Counted from the first letter of the stretch, positions 9,541-21,571 are shown. The stretch: 64,000 nucleotides of DNA from Aplidium turbinatum (GCA_918807975.1 OU964919.1:29581824-29645823); one strand, 5' to 3'. Translations and numbers: made by a program. Notes: generated from the letters alone by a model not told the origin.

Positions 9541-11389
9541 AGGGTGGACGTCGCGGGCTCCCGGTCTATAAGCTACGAGGTTAACCTTTCAATAAGGCCA
9601 ATGCTATTGGCTACAACAAACTTGCATCTTTCACTTTTAGCGTTCACTGGATAATTAATAGTTCTGTTATTATCTGTTTTCACCACGATTTTCGTCCGAG
9701 AAAAACTGTCTTTTTATGTTTTAATATCCTCGCGAGAATTTTAATATGAACGGTCAGGGTAGATTCCGCCCAAGCAAGTGATCAGGTTAAGTTCCGTTGG
9801 TCAGTGATCTTGGTATTTCCTTCTGGGTTACGAGATATTACTACAAAATCACATTTCCTTGTTTTCGTTACCTGTCAAATCGAATAGATGTATGAATGCC
9901 GTGCTCTGTAGTGAAATGCAGTGGCGGCTGGTGAGTTGTGGAAATGGGGCTGCGAGTTCGCCGAAGGCGAATGAAACGGCGAATCGAACTTGACTTTCTA
10001 TTTCGGCAGCTAACATGACCGGTCTGGGGAGCATTTCCGAGTTCCGGCGGTCATAATGTATGCTGTCTTTTTAGCATGTTATGTGCCGGCCACACAATTA
10101 GCAACAAATTTTAGTTACTTTCCTGTCTGTGTATACTGTATACAGTATTGAACGTTACAAAGGAAAACGATTGGTCAGTGGTCATTAACTGTGGTGCCAA
10201 TAATTAACGTCTGCAATTTTTAACGTGCATTGTACAATAAATGCTTATCCATTTGGGACTTAAAAAGGAAATCTCAAGTAAATCTTACAAGAACAAACGC
10301 CACACCGTGTTTGTAACAAAACTTCGCGCGAGGAAATGAAATACAATAATTAACAAGGCAAGCAATTTCGAGCCTGTTGTTTTGGGTTCGCCTTTTTTGT
10401 TGAGATGTTTTACTTTACCACATGCGCGTGTGCAACGTACACACCGCCGCTGTTGGCAAATGAACTGATGAATGCGGTAACGTAAAAGCCATAAAAGCAT
10501 CGAGTTCCTTTCTGATAAAACTGCATTGATGAAGTTTGAAGCAGTTTCCTACCAAGTGCAGTGGATTACTCTGTCCTACTTTTAAAGCTTAAAAAAAAAA
10601 AACTTAACAAGCCACATTACCACAATAATGTGGCCAAACGCAAAAACAGTTGGCAGGGCACTTGAAGCAGTTCCAGCCAGTTGTGGCCACTGACAAACGA
10701 CAGACATTGAGCGCTCCTACTTTGATGGATAAACTTACCGCCTCAATACCAGTTTTCGGTAAGTTGTGGCAATCACAAAGGATTGAAGTGGCGTTGTAAT
10801 TCAATGTTGACATAAAAGAGCAATACTATTTTATTGCTTTGAAGTTTTGCTTTTCTGTTACCAGCGGCCAACACGACCGATCTGAAGTTGGCTTCAGGCG
10901 ACCACTGAAAAGTTTCCCCTCAGGGAATATATCTGTTGCATCACACATTCTTGCTTTGTAGAAACTACACAACAAAATGGAGCAGGCCTTAAAACTCGTG
11001 TTTTTGTCCGGCAGCCATCATGGCCTACCGAGAGCTCCTTCTCGGCGGCCAAATTTGCGTGCTTGAAGGCCAAAATACAAAATAACGATAGCACAATTAA
11101 ATAGAATTAAACTTGCAATGATCACTTAGTGTTATTGAAGTCTCGGCGTCCGGCTATAGAATCGTTGTACCACGCAATAACTGCTTCATCGGGATTGTAA
11201 TCCGGTATTGCGTGACCATCTAACGACCCTCAATTGTTTCAACTGCATACCGCCTTTCGTAAAACCTGACCATTTATACCATTATGATGTCACCATTTAG
11301 GGTGTGAACTGTGAAGTCACTATCCCACAGCGGAAACATTTCTCAACTCTGAAGACACGTGTTTTCCCCTCGGATGACAACTAACCTTT
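9541..11389. other. Intron; one hAT-like left end, otherwise unassigned
   Basis: CAGTGGCGGCTGGTGA at about 9919 is a typical hAT terminus, but I found no matching right end. The remaining sequence is moderately GC-rich, with GGCGGTCA/GCGGCCAA words at 10040, 10864, 11045 and 11790 that may be internal repeats of one old element. No protein is recognisable. Confidence 0.35.
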
Positions 11390-11475
11390 CCAGACAACAA
11401 AATCCGTCATTTTTACATTGATTCTACGTTTGCAGTGGTTAAATTAGGGTAAAAATGACGAATTTTGTTGTCTGG
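11390..11475. mobile_element. Short palindromic MITE
   Basis: CCAGACAACAAAATCCGTCA on the left is mirrored by TGACGAATTTTGTTGTCTGG on the right, 86 bp in total. The interior is of the ATTGATTCTACGTTTGC type. Relatives with the same TGTCATTTTTRCATT core occur near 4120-4195 and at 47447-47535. Confidence 0.6.
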
Positions 11476-12442
11476 GTAGTTCTCCCTTTTAACAACGATT
11501 CAATGTCCGACAACATTGAATCAACATAAAAAAGACAACATTGTCAGCCAATGTAAATTAGCACTTCGGATTCACACTTTGTTAAAATAAACGTCGGGAA
11601 TTACAAACAAGACTTATAGCCGGTGATCACAGCTGGATATTTCCATACAATAGCAAATGTTTCCGCACGACATAACAGTGGTGATTATGACGTGCTGACC
11701 TAGTTTTGCAACACTTTTTGATACTACATATTTTCGACAGTTAATCCACGATCTTTCTATTGCAAATTAAATAATTAGCTGAAGAAACCGGCGGCCAAAT
11801 TGGCCGACTGAGGAAGCAGCACCGGCAGTCATTCAAGCACTACTTAGCGGCCATGTCCGCCAGCTGCTTTAAGGCTTGATGGAGCTTTGTCAATCTAGCA
11901 AAAATGGAGAAGTAGCATGATTGTGCTGAGCCAGCATTTTGAATGTAAGCAATCAGTCGGCTAGAAAGTTTTCTTTTCAAAACCCGCGCCTATGAATGGG
12001 AGGCCTACCCGGCATGTGTCTACTTAACTGTGCCTGACTGTTTATAGACCTAGTAAATGTATCCTTGGCATAATGCCCAACCACTTTTGAAACTTCCATC
12101 AACAAACCATGTGACTCATATGCAAACTTGGCTGCTTGAGTAAAAAAAAAACACTCAAAAAATGATCTAAAACTATTAATTTAAATTTATGGAATGTAAT
12201 ATTCATGAAGATGCAGAAGGTGGACTGTGACCAGCATGAAACCAAGCAGCAAATTACAGTAGGTTACGACATGACACATTGACACAATGCAACTAGTTCA
12301 TGATGTAACAGACCTTTTCACTAATAAGACAATCTCACAATTCTCATGGATTTTAAACATCAGGCAAATCAACCAGAAGTATTATTGTCTTATTATTGTT
12401 TAATTATTTTATTTAATAATAAAACAGAATAATATCACATAC
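11476..12442. other. Intron, no further feature
   Basis: No coding or repeat termini recognised. An ATTGAATCAACATAAAA palindrome arm occurs near 11515. Confidence 0.45.
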
Positions 12443-12705
12443 CTTCATTTCGAAAAGTATCCTTTAATGTTTGCCACCTTTCTTCATACGCAATGTTGTG
12501 CAAAAACACTCTGTTGTATGGAGGTAGTCTGCTGCTGTTTGATGGACGTGGACCAGCATTGCGCCCACCTCGTGGATATGGTGATGGTCGATCTTTGCGA
12601 TAGGTTGTTCTATCTGCACCACTTGTCGGCTTCACAGATGTGTCAGCAGTTCCATTGGCCTGAGCAACATCTGGCTTTTCTGTTGGCTTAGGACTGGGAA
12701 TTGAT
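12443..12705 (-). CDS. HNRNPM: HNRNPM-like RNA-binding protein, linker and RRM start exon
   Basis: Acceptor TTTTGTAATAG and donor GAAG|GTATGT bound 263 bases: one base, 87 codons, one base. The first part is a disordered Pro/Arg/Gly-rich linker (TEKPDVAQANGTADTSVKP; SPYPRGGRNAGPRPSNSSR). The last ~30 residues, NRVFLHNIAYEERWQTLKDT followed by FRNE, form RNP2, helix 1 and the turn of an RRM. Human HNRNPM/MYEF2 read RVFI.NIPYD.KW..LKDL..EKVGEV at the same place. Joined to 6756-6808, 6250-6257 and 478-571 it gives one nearly complete RRM. The exon begins inside a codon, so a 5' exon with the start must lie to the right; I could not find it. Confidence 0.8.
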
Positions 12706-12904
12706 CTATTACAAAAGTAAAAAAATAACTGGGTTACAAATTTTTAAAATACTATATATACCATGTATTCTTACATTGTAATGAAACAAGGCATCTTAAT
12801 GTGGTAAGCTGATATGGAACTCATTCATCTTGAGCAATTGTCACCAATAGACATGCTGACAAGAATCTCTAACTGCAAGATTGAACACAAAAAATACTGG
12901 CTAT

Positions 12905-13290
12905 AACTCAGCCTCCCAAACTGGAATGTGGACCTCCAGTGACCAGCTGGTCGCCAGTTCCAAGACCGGGGATGCTTGGGAATGGCGACAGGAAGGGCAT
13001 CTGGCCGTAAAAAACTATGCCAAAATGCACATTGAATCATTTACAGGTATGGCTAGGGCATTCTCCAGCTCCAGAAGCGATGCACAGTAACATCGCTGTG
13101 CAACTGCAAGAAGTGAGCTATCTAATCAAAGGCAGATAAAGTTAAAAAAGCTAGCCCAGAGAGAAGGAAGGGAGGTAATGATAGAGACACAAACAGTCGA
13201 TGTACTGTGCCTGCAGAAAACAAGGTGGAAATGGCAGAAAGCAAAAAATTGGGAAATGGTTACAAGTTCTATTTATATTAATATTTTCAG
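12905..13290 (+). pseudogene. LINE fragments (tail-like segment and endonuclease piece)
   Basis: 13150-13260 reads REVMIETQTVDVLCLQKTRW then KWQKAKNWEMV. This resembles the start of an APE-type endonuclease in RTE-like LINEs (V-D-V-L-C-x-Q-E-T-R-W-K), with the catalytic Glu of QET replaced by Lys. The preceding GACAGGAAGGGCATCTGGCC and AAAACTATGCCAAA (12985-13025) look like a LINE/SINE 3' tail. The pieces are probably two broken retroposon copies. Confidence 0.5.
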
Positions 13291-13308
13291 ATTCCTGATG
13301 AGGGCTTA

Positions 13309-13385
13309 ACCCTATCTGTAGCGACGGGTCTGCTACTATTCGGCTAGTTCCCTATTCGGCTACAGTCCAATTCGGCTAGCATAAA
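13309..13385. repeat. Fragment of a foldback-element tip
   Basis: GGGTCTGCTACTATTCGGCTA followed by further ATTCGGCTAG units matches the outer tip of the 2536-5536 foldback element (right end read in reverse). No opposite arm is present here, so it is a truncated copy or a solo tip. Confidence 0.5.
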
Positions 13386-13400
13386 TTTGATGCTCTAAAA

Positions 13401-14173
13401 CGAAGGTGACGAACCTGCGGCCTGCATGCGGCACGCAAAACAATTTGACAATCTCAAATGGTCATCTGTTTTCGGCAGCACGTACCTATGGGAACAGTTC
13501 TTTCCCAAAATGCACTTTACAAAAAGTCGTTACTGGTCGAGGGTGACAGATGAAAATCTTAGTAAGTATTTGAGAGTTGCCACATCGTCTGTTTGACCTA
13601 ATATATTGAATGCTTAGTCAAGCAAAAAACTTTCTAGAAAACCCACTAAGCAAAAAGAATTCAATGCTTCAATGTTATTTTTTAATATTTTATGCTTCAA
13701 TGCTGCATTAGATAGCTTCAGCTGTATGATTCGCATGGGCTTTTGTTTGTTGTTTGAAAAAGAAATTTCATTAACTGATTTGTTGTTTTGGAGCATAATG
13801 GGCGAAACATTTCGTCAACTTGAGCAAAAAGGATAGAGCCAAAAAAAAAGAAATCATACTCATATGAAAGCAAACCCTTCGAAAATTAAACTGTCTTCAC
13901 TATCAGTGCAAGTATGATACTGTTGCTCTATCCTTTTTGCTCAAGTTGATTTGTTTTTATTTTTTACTGTTGTATGTTTCGATTCTGCGTAAGATAATTT
14001 CAACTGTGTGGGTTTTATTATTTTCATCTGCCATTTGTTACTTTTCATGAATAATATTTTGAGTCGCTTCTAAAAGATTTCATAGCAGGTTACGATTAAA
14101 AAGTTGTGTGGCCTGATAACTCATGTATAATTGACAAACTGGCCCGCGGCCGCAAAAAGGTTTGTCACCCCTG
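13401..14173 (+). mobile_element. hAT element with transposase C-terminal remnant
   Basis: It is flanked by the 8-bp duplication CTCTAAAA (13393-13400, 14174-14181). The left end GAAGGTGACGAACCTGCGGCC and right end GGCCGCAAAAAGGTTTGTCACCCCTG are inverted copies, degraded at the very left tip. At 13471-13596 the plus strand reads FGSTYLWEQFFPKMHFTKSR then YWSRVTDENLSKYLRVATSS. This is the hAT dimerisation domain of the GTF2IRD2/EPM2AIP1-like group. The remainder of the transposase is gone. Confidence 0.78.
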
Positions 14174-14432
14174 CTCTAAAACAAAGTCATATATTATTGG
14201 GGTGGCGATGCACCCGGAAGGGAAGTCCACCAGCTTATGTTGCGGGGGCCAGGCTGGGGAGTCTAGGTACCTGTGGAAGGAAAGTGTGGATCGAGAATTT
14301 TGTGCGACTCGTCCGCAAAAGTTAGAATGGCGGAACGGGCCAGAGAGACGGGCTTTGCTTTCTGCAAACGCAAAAAGGTCAGCTCACGACGGGCCGGGCG
14401 ACAGAAGTTTTATAAAGCCAGGCAGCGCCCAC
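14174..14432. other. Unassigned GC-richer segment
   Basis: Higher GC than its surroundings, with open frames on the plus strand but no recognisable protein. It lies between two transposons and ends at the target duplication GCGCCCAC of the TAGGGTG element. Confidence 0.4.
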
Positions 14433-15497
14433 TAGGGTGCGTCATCTGCCCCCAAAAATTTAAAAAATGACTGAAAACAAAATTTTTTTTTTGTGGGTGA
14501 GGCTTGACTAAAAAAGCAAAATTACAAAATTTCAAAAAATTTGGTCAAGGTTTAGGTGCTCCACATCCGTATCTAATCCGTAATTGCCCGTATCCCCCCT
14601 TGTTAGCTTGACAATAGGGTGGATTGAAAGAAAATCTTTTTTAAATAAAAAGAAAGGGGGTCTAGACCCCTGACAAATTGGCAAAAAACAACAACAAAAC
14701 TAGTTTCAGGGAGTTGCACCACCTATTGGCCGTGCTACCCCCCATTTTATGGGGGAATACCCCCAAAATTCTCAAATCGGATGTAACTTTGGAACTGCTG
14801 TTGCTAGGAACATGAGTTTGGTATCAAATGATGCAGAATCATAATGTTTCTATTTGCTCTATGAAGACTGTTTGCCTTAATTTCACTAGAAAAAAAGTTA
14901 TGACAAAAAACGTATATATATACACTATATCGTTGGGGTAAAACCAAATGGAGTTATGTCCAAAATCATCAAACTGAGATAACCGCAAAAAAAATGGTTT
15001 GAATGTTTTTGATATCTCAAATGGATCAAACCAACCAGTGCAACAATACTCACAACCATGTAAGTGCCACAATACTTGCAACCTTGTTTTGCAAACCTGG
15101 AGTGCTGGAAAGAACGACGCTCAAAAACCGAGACACTGCAATAAAACTAAAAGTGGACATAACCCAGTTTGGTTTTACCTCAACGATATATGTCATGTTT
15201 TATGCACCTACACTTTAAACAGTCCAGTTAGTAACCCCCAGGTCGTGCAGTAAAGTTGTTACTTGCTACTGTGTGTACATGACATGAGCACTATATTGTA
15301 TTACCAGCTGTACAGCATATACCGTAATGAATGATGGGTAGACGTAATTGGTGATGGGTAGACTGTGATCTGCCATGAAATCATTGTCAAGAAAATACCA
15401 GCACACAGATTGATATACTCCATACTGCTGCATATGCTAGACTACCGGTACTACATTGAGACTTCAGCAATCAGCACAAAGGGGTAAACATGTCAAT

Positions 15498-15570
15498 CTA
15501 GTGGGTTAACCCTAGTGGGAATTGCTTCTTGCTGTTGAATTCTTTCATAAGTTGACGAGATCGCACCTTC
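15498..15570 (-). pseudogene. C-terminal end of family-B transposon ORF
   Basis: Reading minus across the hAT insertion junction, the protein ends DGLIRQKVRSRQ-type sequence, then LMKEFNSKKQF and a stop. The pattern R-D-G-(F/L)-I-R-x-K-(V/I)-x-S-R directly follows the CH-x-QAVER-x-V-x-LVTEAS block (18086-18330) in this invertebrate protein family as I remember it. The split point coincides with the ACCTTC duplication. Confidence 0.6.
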
Positions 15571-18085
15571 CAGGGTTCCCACACATTTTTTATAAACAAA
15601 TTCCCTACTTTTTCAATACTAATTCAATACTAAACTTTAAAAATTCCCTACCGAATTTCGATCTAAATTGCGCATTAACAGTGCTAAATCAATGAAAATT
15701 TCTGTGCTGTATTACTTCTAAACACGATCATGCATAGCATAGGTTTAAAATTGTATATCTGAACTCTATTACATCCGAATCAGTATGAAAAAATAATAAT
15801 GTCAGAAGATTCCTGTTTGAACAAAAACTGTTTTGTTTTTTCAAAAGATCCAAACTGAAACCAGTCGGGATAAACTGTCACATTTATAGTGAATTTACAA
15901 TTCAAAGCTTCATTAAATAGGACGTGGCAACCTGCCATAAGCCAAACCAAAACAATTAAAATTCACACTACTAGCAAAAATGAAATAAGTAAAAAGCTAC
16001 TGAACACTGAATCACAAAAACATTTAAACACTGAATCACAAAATCATCTAAAGGCCTACAAAATGAAAATTTCAAACGGGAATCAAGCATTAAAATGAGT
16101 AAACTGAACATTCAAGAATACATTTCAAGAAAAATTACCGAAAAAAAAAATGTTTTCAACAGCGCTGGCAAGGCCCAAAGTCCAATGTTTCACTTATTTT
16201 CATATTTTTCAAAATAACCAAAAAGTGCAAACGCTGCTCGAGAATACGTCACAAAAGACAGCAATAACAAAAACCACGTTACCACATCTGATGTTTTGAT
16301 CAAACTGTCTGATGTTTTAATGTTGAAATGTGATGTTTTGATGTATATACATAGATACATAGCCTACAGTCAAATCGCCCGCAGTAACAATTATTGCGAG
16401 ATCAGCTGATTGCTAGTCTCTAGTGACGCAGACTGTACAGTCGCACGCTTCGTTGCTCAAGCCCAATCTCGTTTTGAAAGCTCTGACAAAAGCAAGCAAA
16501 ATTTTATTGAAAATCGTTTTATGGTAGCATGTTAAACAGAAAGAACGTGGAAAATCGCCAAGTCAGGTTTTTTCTTTAGTATCCCTTTAAGCGCCAAAAT
16601 TATTATTTTTAACAGCGGATTCCCAAGTCCAGATAAATGTTTATGTAATATGTAGGCTATAGGTCTACGTGTATGCAAAAACAAACTACCGAACACCTCT
16701 TTTTTTAAATCCCTGGAAAAGCTTGCAGATCTATCTTTTGATTCTACGTTGTGGCTTGAATTTTCTGGAAAAAAGTTTCACACTTTTTGGCTTAGCCGAA
16801 CTTTAGAGCGGAATATTCACCATTATATGGCTTAGCAGTAACCGCACTCCTGCCGTTAATCTCCATGTAGGCTATGTGTGTGTCAGTGTTTTCAACGGTG
16901 ATAAAATACCATTCCAGCGTAAGTAACATTGAAACCAGCATTGACAAACATCAGGCTAGGCTTCCTTAGTAGCAGAGAACAGTCGCACCCATCAGTCTAT
17001 CACACTGAACAAATGTGTTTAATTTTTGATTTTGTTTCCAGCAGGCTACAAGTAGTAGGCTTTGATTACGGATAGCTTGTTGTTAGTTTTCGTTTAAATT
17101 AAGCCTTTCAATAAATCCTATCAAAAACGTTTATTTTGCATTGTTTATCCTTTTAACCGTAAAGGGTCGTGGAAAATTTTAGGAGATTAAAAGGGGTCAA
17201 GAGCAAAAAAGTTTAGGAAGCCCTGAACTAGCCTACACGTAGTTGGGTTAGTTCTCCTACCATCTGACCACATAGTCACTGAACATCAGCTATTAACCTA
17301 GGCCTAGCTTACCAGCACTCCACGTCTGAACAACGGCAGGCACTTCTGTAATTGTGATCAATTAAATCAGTAAAACCATGCTGGATGGATTGACCTTAGA
17401 ACCCAAACACAAACTCAGAAAAACCGCTTGGTGCAGTCATGGCCACCTGGAGATGCGGCCTGATTTGTCACATTTTGCAGATTTTGATTACAGCTACTGC
17501 TAATGCTTGACTGACATTTTTTGAGATGTTTTTACTTTTTGCGGTTTCCTAATCACATAAAACTTTTTTGTTGCTTCGGGGAAGCAATAGCAAATGAGAA
17601 AAAGTAAGTTGAAAAACGCAAAATCAGACTGTTATTGAAAATTAACAGTCTGACTAAAATCTTCGAAATCAATTTTTTTTTTTTCAACAGGTGATGATGT
17701 TAAAACCTATTGTGTCATCTGGGGAAAACAGTAAAGAAAGCGTAAAAATCTAATTTTTAGAAAAATTTATTTAAACGTTTGCCCAAAGTTAGAAAAACCT
17801 GAAAATTTCTGCAAAATGTGACAAATCAGGCTGTATCTTTAGGTGGCCATGGTGCAGTAGTGATTTATTTTAACAGCTGATCCAGCTGACAAGGACGGTA
17901 TTGTATCCGGTTTAATCCAGTCCATATCGCATGATTTTTTATCTACAATTTAGTCATCAAGGTTTTCCATACTTTTTCAATACCATGAGGAGGTTTCACG
18001 TAATTCCCGACCTTTTCCCGGTCTGGAAAACGGGTTTTCAAATTCCCTACTTTTTCCATACTTTTCCGACTGCGTGGGAACCCTG
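15571..18085. mobile_element. hAT-like element with CAGGGTTCCCAC termini and 6-bp duplication
   Basis: CAGGGTTCCCACAC at the left and GCGTGGGAACCCTG at the right are inverted ends, flanked by ACCTTC on both sides (15565-15570, 18086-18091). Excising it in silico joins the two parts of the family-B ORF in frame apart from a local shift, confirming the borders. Subterminal AATTCCCTACTTTTTC words recur at both ends. No transposase is recognisable inside the 2.5-kb body. A 6-bp duplication is reported for some hAT groups (hAT6, from memory). Confidence 0.75.
17438..17851. mobile_element. MITE with CATGGCCACC termini
   Basis: About 45 bp of inverted end (CATGGCCACCTGGAGATGCG..., with GGCCTGATTTGTCACATTTT further in) is mirrored at the right. 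It is flanked by GTGCAGT at 17431-17437 and 17852-17858. The 414-bp interior is non-coding. It is nested in the 15571-18085 element. Confidence 0.7.
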
Positions 18086-18838
18086 ACCTTCTGACGAATC
18101 AACCCACCCTTCTTTGAAAACCTCCAGCATATAAGCTTGCTTCAGTCACAAGATTGACGTGACGCTCCACTGCTTGGTCGTGGCAAGGATAATCCAGCTG
18201 CAGAGGTTCGTCGATGACATTGTCAAGCTGTTGATCTGTTAGCGATCTCATGATAGGTGGCTCAGACTTATAAACTGTGACAAGCTTCACAAGTTGGTGG
18301 TATGATTTTGTTTTAGTGTTAAGCTGTGGCACAAGAAATCTGCATGTTGCTTTCGATTTTCATCTTTTGCTTTTTGTGAGGAGCCAACATGATTCTTGCT
18401 TTGCTTTTCCTGTGCTTGTGAACTTAAGGAATAGATTTGTTGGACTGCTGCTCTTCTAACTTGGCAGTCTTCATCACCTAGCATACCAACAATGACATTT
18501 TCAGAGTGAGCAAATAATGCATTGCATTCCAAAACCTTCTTTGAAATCTCCTTTACTTCTTGGTTTGGGAAGATTTCTTTGCAACATGTTGAAGAAGTTT
18601 TTTGACCCATCAGATAATGAATTGTGGTGTTTTGTTTCAAACCAAGATGGGAAGCAAACCTTGATGCAGTATTCAGACAAGATCATGAAACTTTTGGAAG
18701 GGTTGATTGCATGAGTGTATTTACGAAGTATCCTACAAGCAAGTGTTAGCTACCTTGAATGACATTATTCCCCGATTGACAAAAACTGCAAGTCTTCATC
18801 AACATGCCCAAGCACAATGCAGGCATAATTCATATATT
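18086..18838 (-). pseudogene. Family-B transposon ORF, middle to C-terminal part
   Basis: Minus-strand blocks in order: VDEDLQFLSIGE, then CHSR (next codon a stop where Trp is expected) and LTLACRILRKYTHAINPSKS; CIKVCFPSWFETKHHNSLSD; VLECNALFAHSENVIVGMLG; LNTKTKSYHQLVKLVTVYKS; and YPCHDQAVERHVNLVTEASL. These follow one uncharacterised invertebrate transposon-associated protein with HSRWLT-x-A-x-RIL, GYFAHPENLL-x-AML and CHTQAVER-x-VKLVTEAS signatures (recalled). Several stops and frame changes make it non-functional. Its upstream part is missing; the CACTG element sits exactly at the break (18843). Confidence 0.62.
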
Positions 18839-18842
18839 ATTA

Positions 18843-20430
18843 CACTGGTCTACAAAAAGAGAATTTTTTTTTGCTCCATGAACTTTGAAGACTGATTTAG
18901 AGTAAGTTTGGGGTGCTGAATCCGAATCTGACTTCAGATTTATCCTATCACGCCAGGTTTGTGAGATATAACAACAAATTGTTACTTAATTGTCAAAAGT
19001 AGAAGATTTGGTGTTGCGTTCACCACCAACATAATATGCAGTCCTATAACAAAAGGTTAGCGTTAGACAAGCCAAAGCAGCCTAAGTAAGGTTACTGGAC
19101 AAGCATTGCCATAGGCCTGTTTAAATTTTTGTGGTTTCATGCAAAACATTGATGGAGGAGGGGGTCAGTTATACTTTTAGCCTCCCTTTTAACTTACTGC
19201 CTTGTTAATAATGTTGCTTGGAAAACAAATTGGTATCAAAATTATAGTTGGTGGTGTATATAATACAGGCCTCGAAATTCACGGCGGACATGTCCGCCGT
19301 CACAGCATGTGATGTCCGCGGGAAGTACCATCTAGATCGGTCATATTTGTCCGCCGAGAAATAACACAGGAACTAGCGATGCAAATCGTCATTGCATAGC
19401 ACGAACAATTATTGTTGCGATTGCGAGAATATGTATATAATTTCCTGCGCATTCTAGCGCGCATCTAGAAAATGTTGTATCCCTTAGCTCCCATTCAAGC
19501 TGTAAAACTTTCGATTTTTAAGTTGCTTTAACGATTGATGACATTGAATCAGCGTAACAAAAGTGAATTCTTCGCTAAGAATCGATGGGAGCACACGCAA
19601 CTTAGTTCAAGTCTTACGTCACAATGTCTGGCTTTGATCTCCGAGTAATATTGATAAGGCAATGTTGTTTACAAAATTAGATCATACGAGTAGGCTATTA
19701 CAGCAAGATGAAAAGTTTTGGTATTACAGTAAGAAAGAAAAGGCCCATGGAAAATTTATTTTCGCTCACATAACACGCAAAAATATACCTAAAGAAAAAT
19801 GCCCATACAGTGAAACTTTGCACAGCAGAAAATAGCGTTAATTGTAGAAGTTTTCCGACTCGTGCCCAGAGCATTGTGACGCAAAAATCCACATGACCTC
19901 GTTCGGTAGAAGTTAATCAGTTATGCGGCGTATTGCAGCTACGCGGCGCTTTGACTCTCCAAGCGCACCTCGTTGGTTTGATGAAAACCTTCACTGAAAT
20001 TTTAAAAAGCCTTCCAAACTGTAGCCATAGCTCTTACATGGCGAAGAATTATCAAGATAAAGTGATTAAGCATGACGATCGACGCTGAAACCGGTGTGTC
20101 CGCCGTGAAACTTAATTTGTCCGCCGAGCTAGCTGCTCAGACCGGACACGTTTGTCCGCCGTCAACAAAAACGAATTTCGAGGCCTGTAATATATCAGCT
20201 ACTTATGCACCACATGGCCTGGATTTCTGGATATAGCACAATGCGTAGGCTATGTGCAATAAACGCAACGTCAAATCTTCCACTTTTGACAAAAGTAACA
20301 ATTTGTTGTCATCATATCTCACAAACCGGATGTGATAGGATAAATCTGAGGTGAGATTCGGATTCAGCACCCCAAAATTACTCTAAATCAGTTTTCAAAG
20401 TTCATAGAGCAAAAATCGTGTAGACCAGTG
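18843..20430. mobile_element. EnSpm/CACTA-like non-autonomous element
   Basis: It starts CACTGGTCTACA and ends with the inverted TGTAGACCAGTG-like sequence (TCGTGTAGACCAGTG). The 3-bp TTA lies on both sides (18840-18842, 20431-20433). Inverted similarity runs about 180 bp inward, including TGATTTAGAGTAA and TTTATCCTATCAC. CACTG termini with 3-bp duplications fit the EnSpm/CACTA group. No transposase is visible. It holds a further nested element at 19266. Confidence 0.65.
19266..20187. mobile_element. hAT-like MITE with CAGGCCTCGAAATTC termini and 5-bp duplication
   Basis: Perfect 14-15 bp inverted ends and inner inverted GGCGGACA/TGTCCGCC repeats bound 922 bp, flanked by TAATA (19261-19265, 20188-20192). 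A 5-bp duplication fits the hAT5 group as I remember it. Fragments of the same left end occur at 30236-30317 and 37039-37068. Confidence 0.72.
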
Positions 20431-20623
20431 TTATCTTAAAACAAGGTATTTTTGGAGTATGGGGGTCAAATTCCTGTATTTTTAACTGCAATGTGGAGGA
20501 CCTAAACATTAATATTTTTTGCTGAAACTTCATATTATTACTATTTCAGTGAAACCTCACCATTGAGAAAAAATAATACAAAAAATATGAACATTGGGGC
20601 ATACGACGCACCCTAGCGTCCAC

Positions 20624-21081
20624 GTCTCCATCACGTGACCGTAACACAGGTACGTTTGACTCCTATACCCGGTCTGCCCGTAGGCAGAGCGGATAAACTT
20701 TGGGGTCTCCCACGAGGAAGAGAAGCTTAGCTACAAGGACGATTTGAATACTCGTGGGAGACGAAAATTATATAAAAATCTGGAGCAAAGGCTCAATTAA
20801 TTGGTGTAAAAAAAAGATGGTAAGTGGGAATATATTGTATGCTTTACCTACCGTACCGAAAAAGTGTTGACGTTGAACCAACGAGCACGGATGTGCACTG
20901 GCCAGACGTTGAGGCAGGTTCGCCCAGATGGGTCAGGAGGACTAGCGATCGAAGCGTAGATATGACTAGGCTACGTTACCAGGAAAAATATAGAATAGTG
21001 GGATGAAACTTTGGAGGTTGCATCGAAATAGTCAATGCCATATCGATTTATCCCCTACTTTTTTCAATATCGACTTGCAAC
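20624..21081. other. Unassigned stretch
   Basis: Mixed sequence with a CTCCCACGAG...CTCGTGGGAG inverted pair at 20707-20763 (about 40 bp apart). That may be a small hairpin or MITE remnant. No protein is seen. Confidence 0.35.
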
Positions 21082-21571
21082 CAGGGTTGGAAGTCGCTAG
21101 TAAAAAAGCAATGATTATTTCACTATTTGATAGCGCCCAAAAAAGCAATGACTTTCCGCTATCGATACTTAAAAAAAGCAATGAATAGCAATCACTAAAA
21201 ACTGACAGGTCAAAAAACAAGCCCAAAAACAAGCAACCCGCAAACTCTAAAAAATACGGAAACTCGAAAAAAAAAAAACAAGCCCTAAATTGCGGGAAAA
21301 TCGCAAGGTTGGCAACAGTGTTAACGACTCAACCGGAATGGGACTAGGTCGGATAGTATGGTAAGGCGAAAAGTATATCACGTAAATTTGTTTTGACGAA
21401 GAAATGAACTACAAAAAACGATTCAGCAGTTCTCCTAAATATCGATCAGTGAAAAACGAATAATGATTTCGTTGCTTGCATAAAAAAGCAGTGAATAACG
21501 CGCATTCGATATTCAGAAAGCAACGAATAATGCTATCAAATAGTGACAACTAGTCGCTACTTCCAACCCTG
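21082..21571. mobile_element. hAT-like MITE with CAGGGTTGGAAGT termini
   Basis: CAGGGTTGGAAGTCGCTAGT at the left is mirrored by ACTAGTCGCTACTTCCAACCCTG at the right (one small gap). The body is rich in AAAAAAGCAATGA words. I could not find a target duplication at the edges, so one flank may have decayed. Confidence 0.6.

Larger units (their letters stand above)
14433..20615 (-). mobile_element. TAGGGTG-type DNA transposon (family B), host of nested insertions
   Basis: The left end is TAGGGTGCGTCATCTGCCCC; the right end is the inverted GGGGCATACGACGCACCCTA. Looser inverted similarity continues over about 150 bp (for example TTTAGGTGCTCCACAT against its complement). Flanks GCGCCCAC and GCGTCCAC (14425-14432, 20616-20623) form an 8-bp target duplication with one mismatch. 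It encodes on the minus strand an orphan ORF in two exposed parts (18086-18838 and 15498-15570). A hAT-like element (15571-18085) and a CACTG element (18843-20430) split it. The superfamily is not one I can assign. Termini and duplication length match the element at 29818-33020. Confidence 0.7.

Noticed and set aside
13299-13345. CCTGATGAGGGCTTAACCCTATC resembles a hammerhead ribozyme core with stem II
   Set aside because: The CTGATGAG and a possible stem are present, but the required GAAA after stem II is absent (TATC instead) and flanking stems I/III are not evident.
18290-18460. Plus-strand ORFs in 18277-18895
   Set aside because: They are shadows of the minus-strand family-B transposon ORF, whose motifs are clear.
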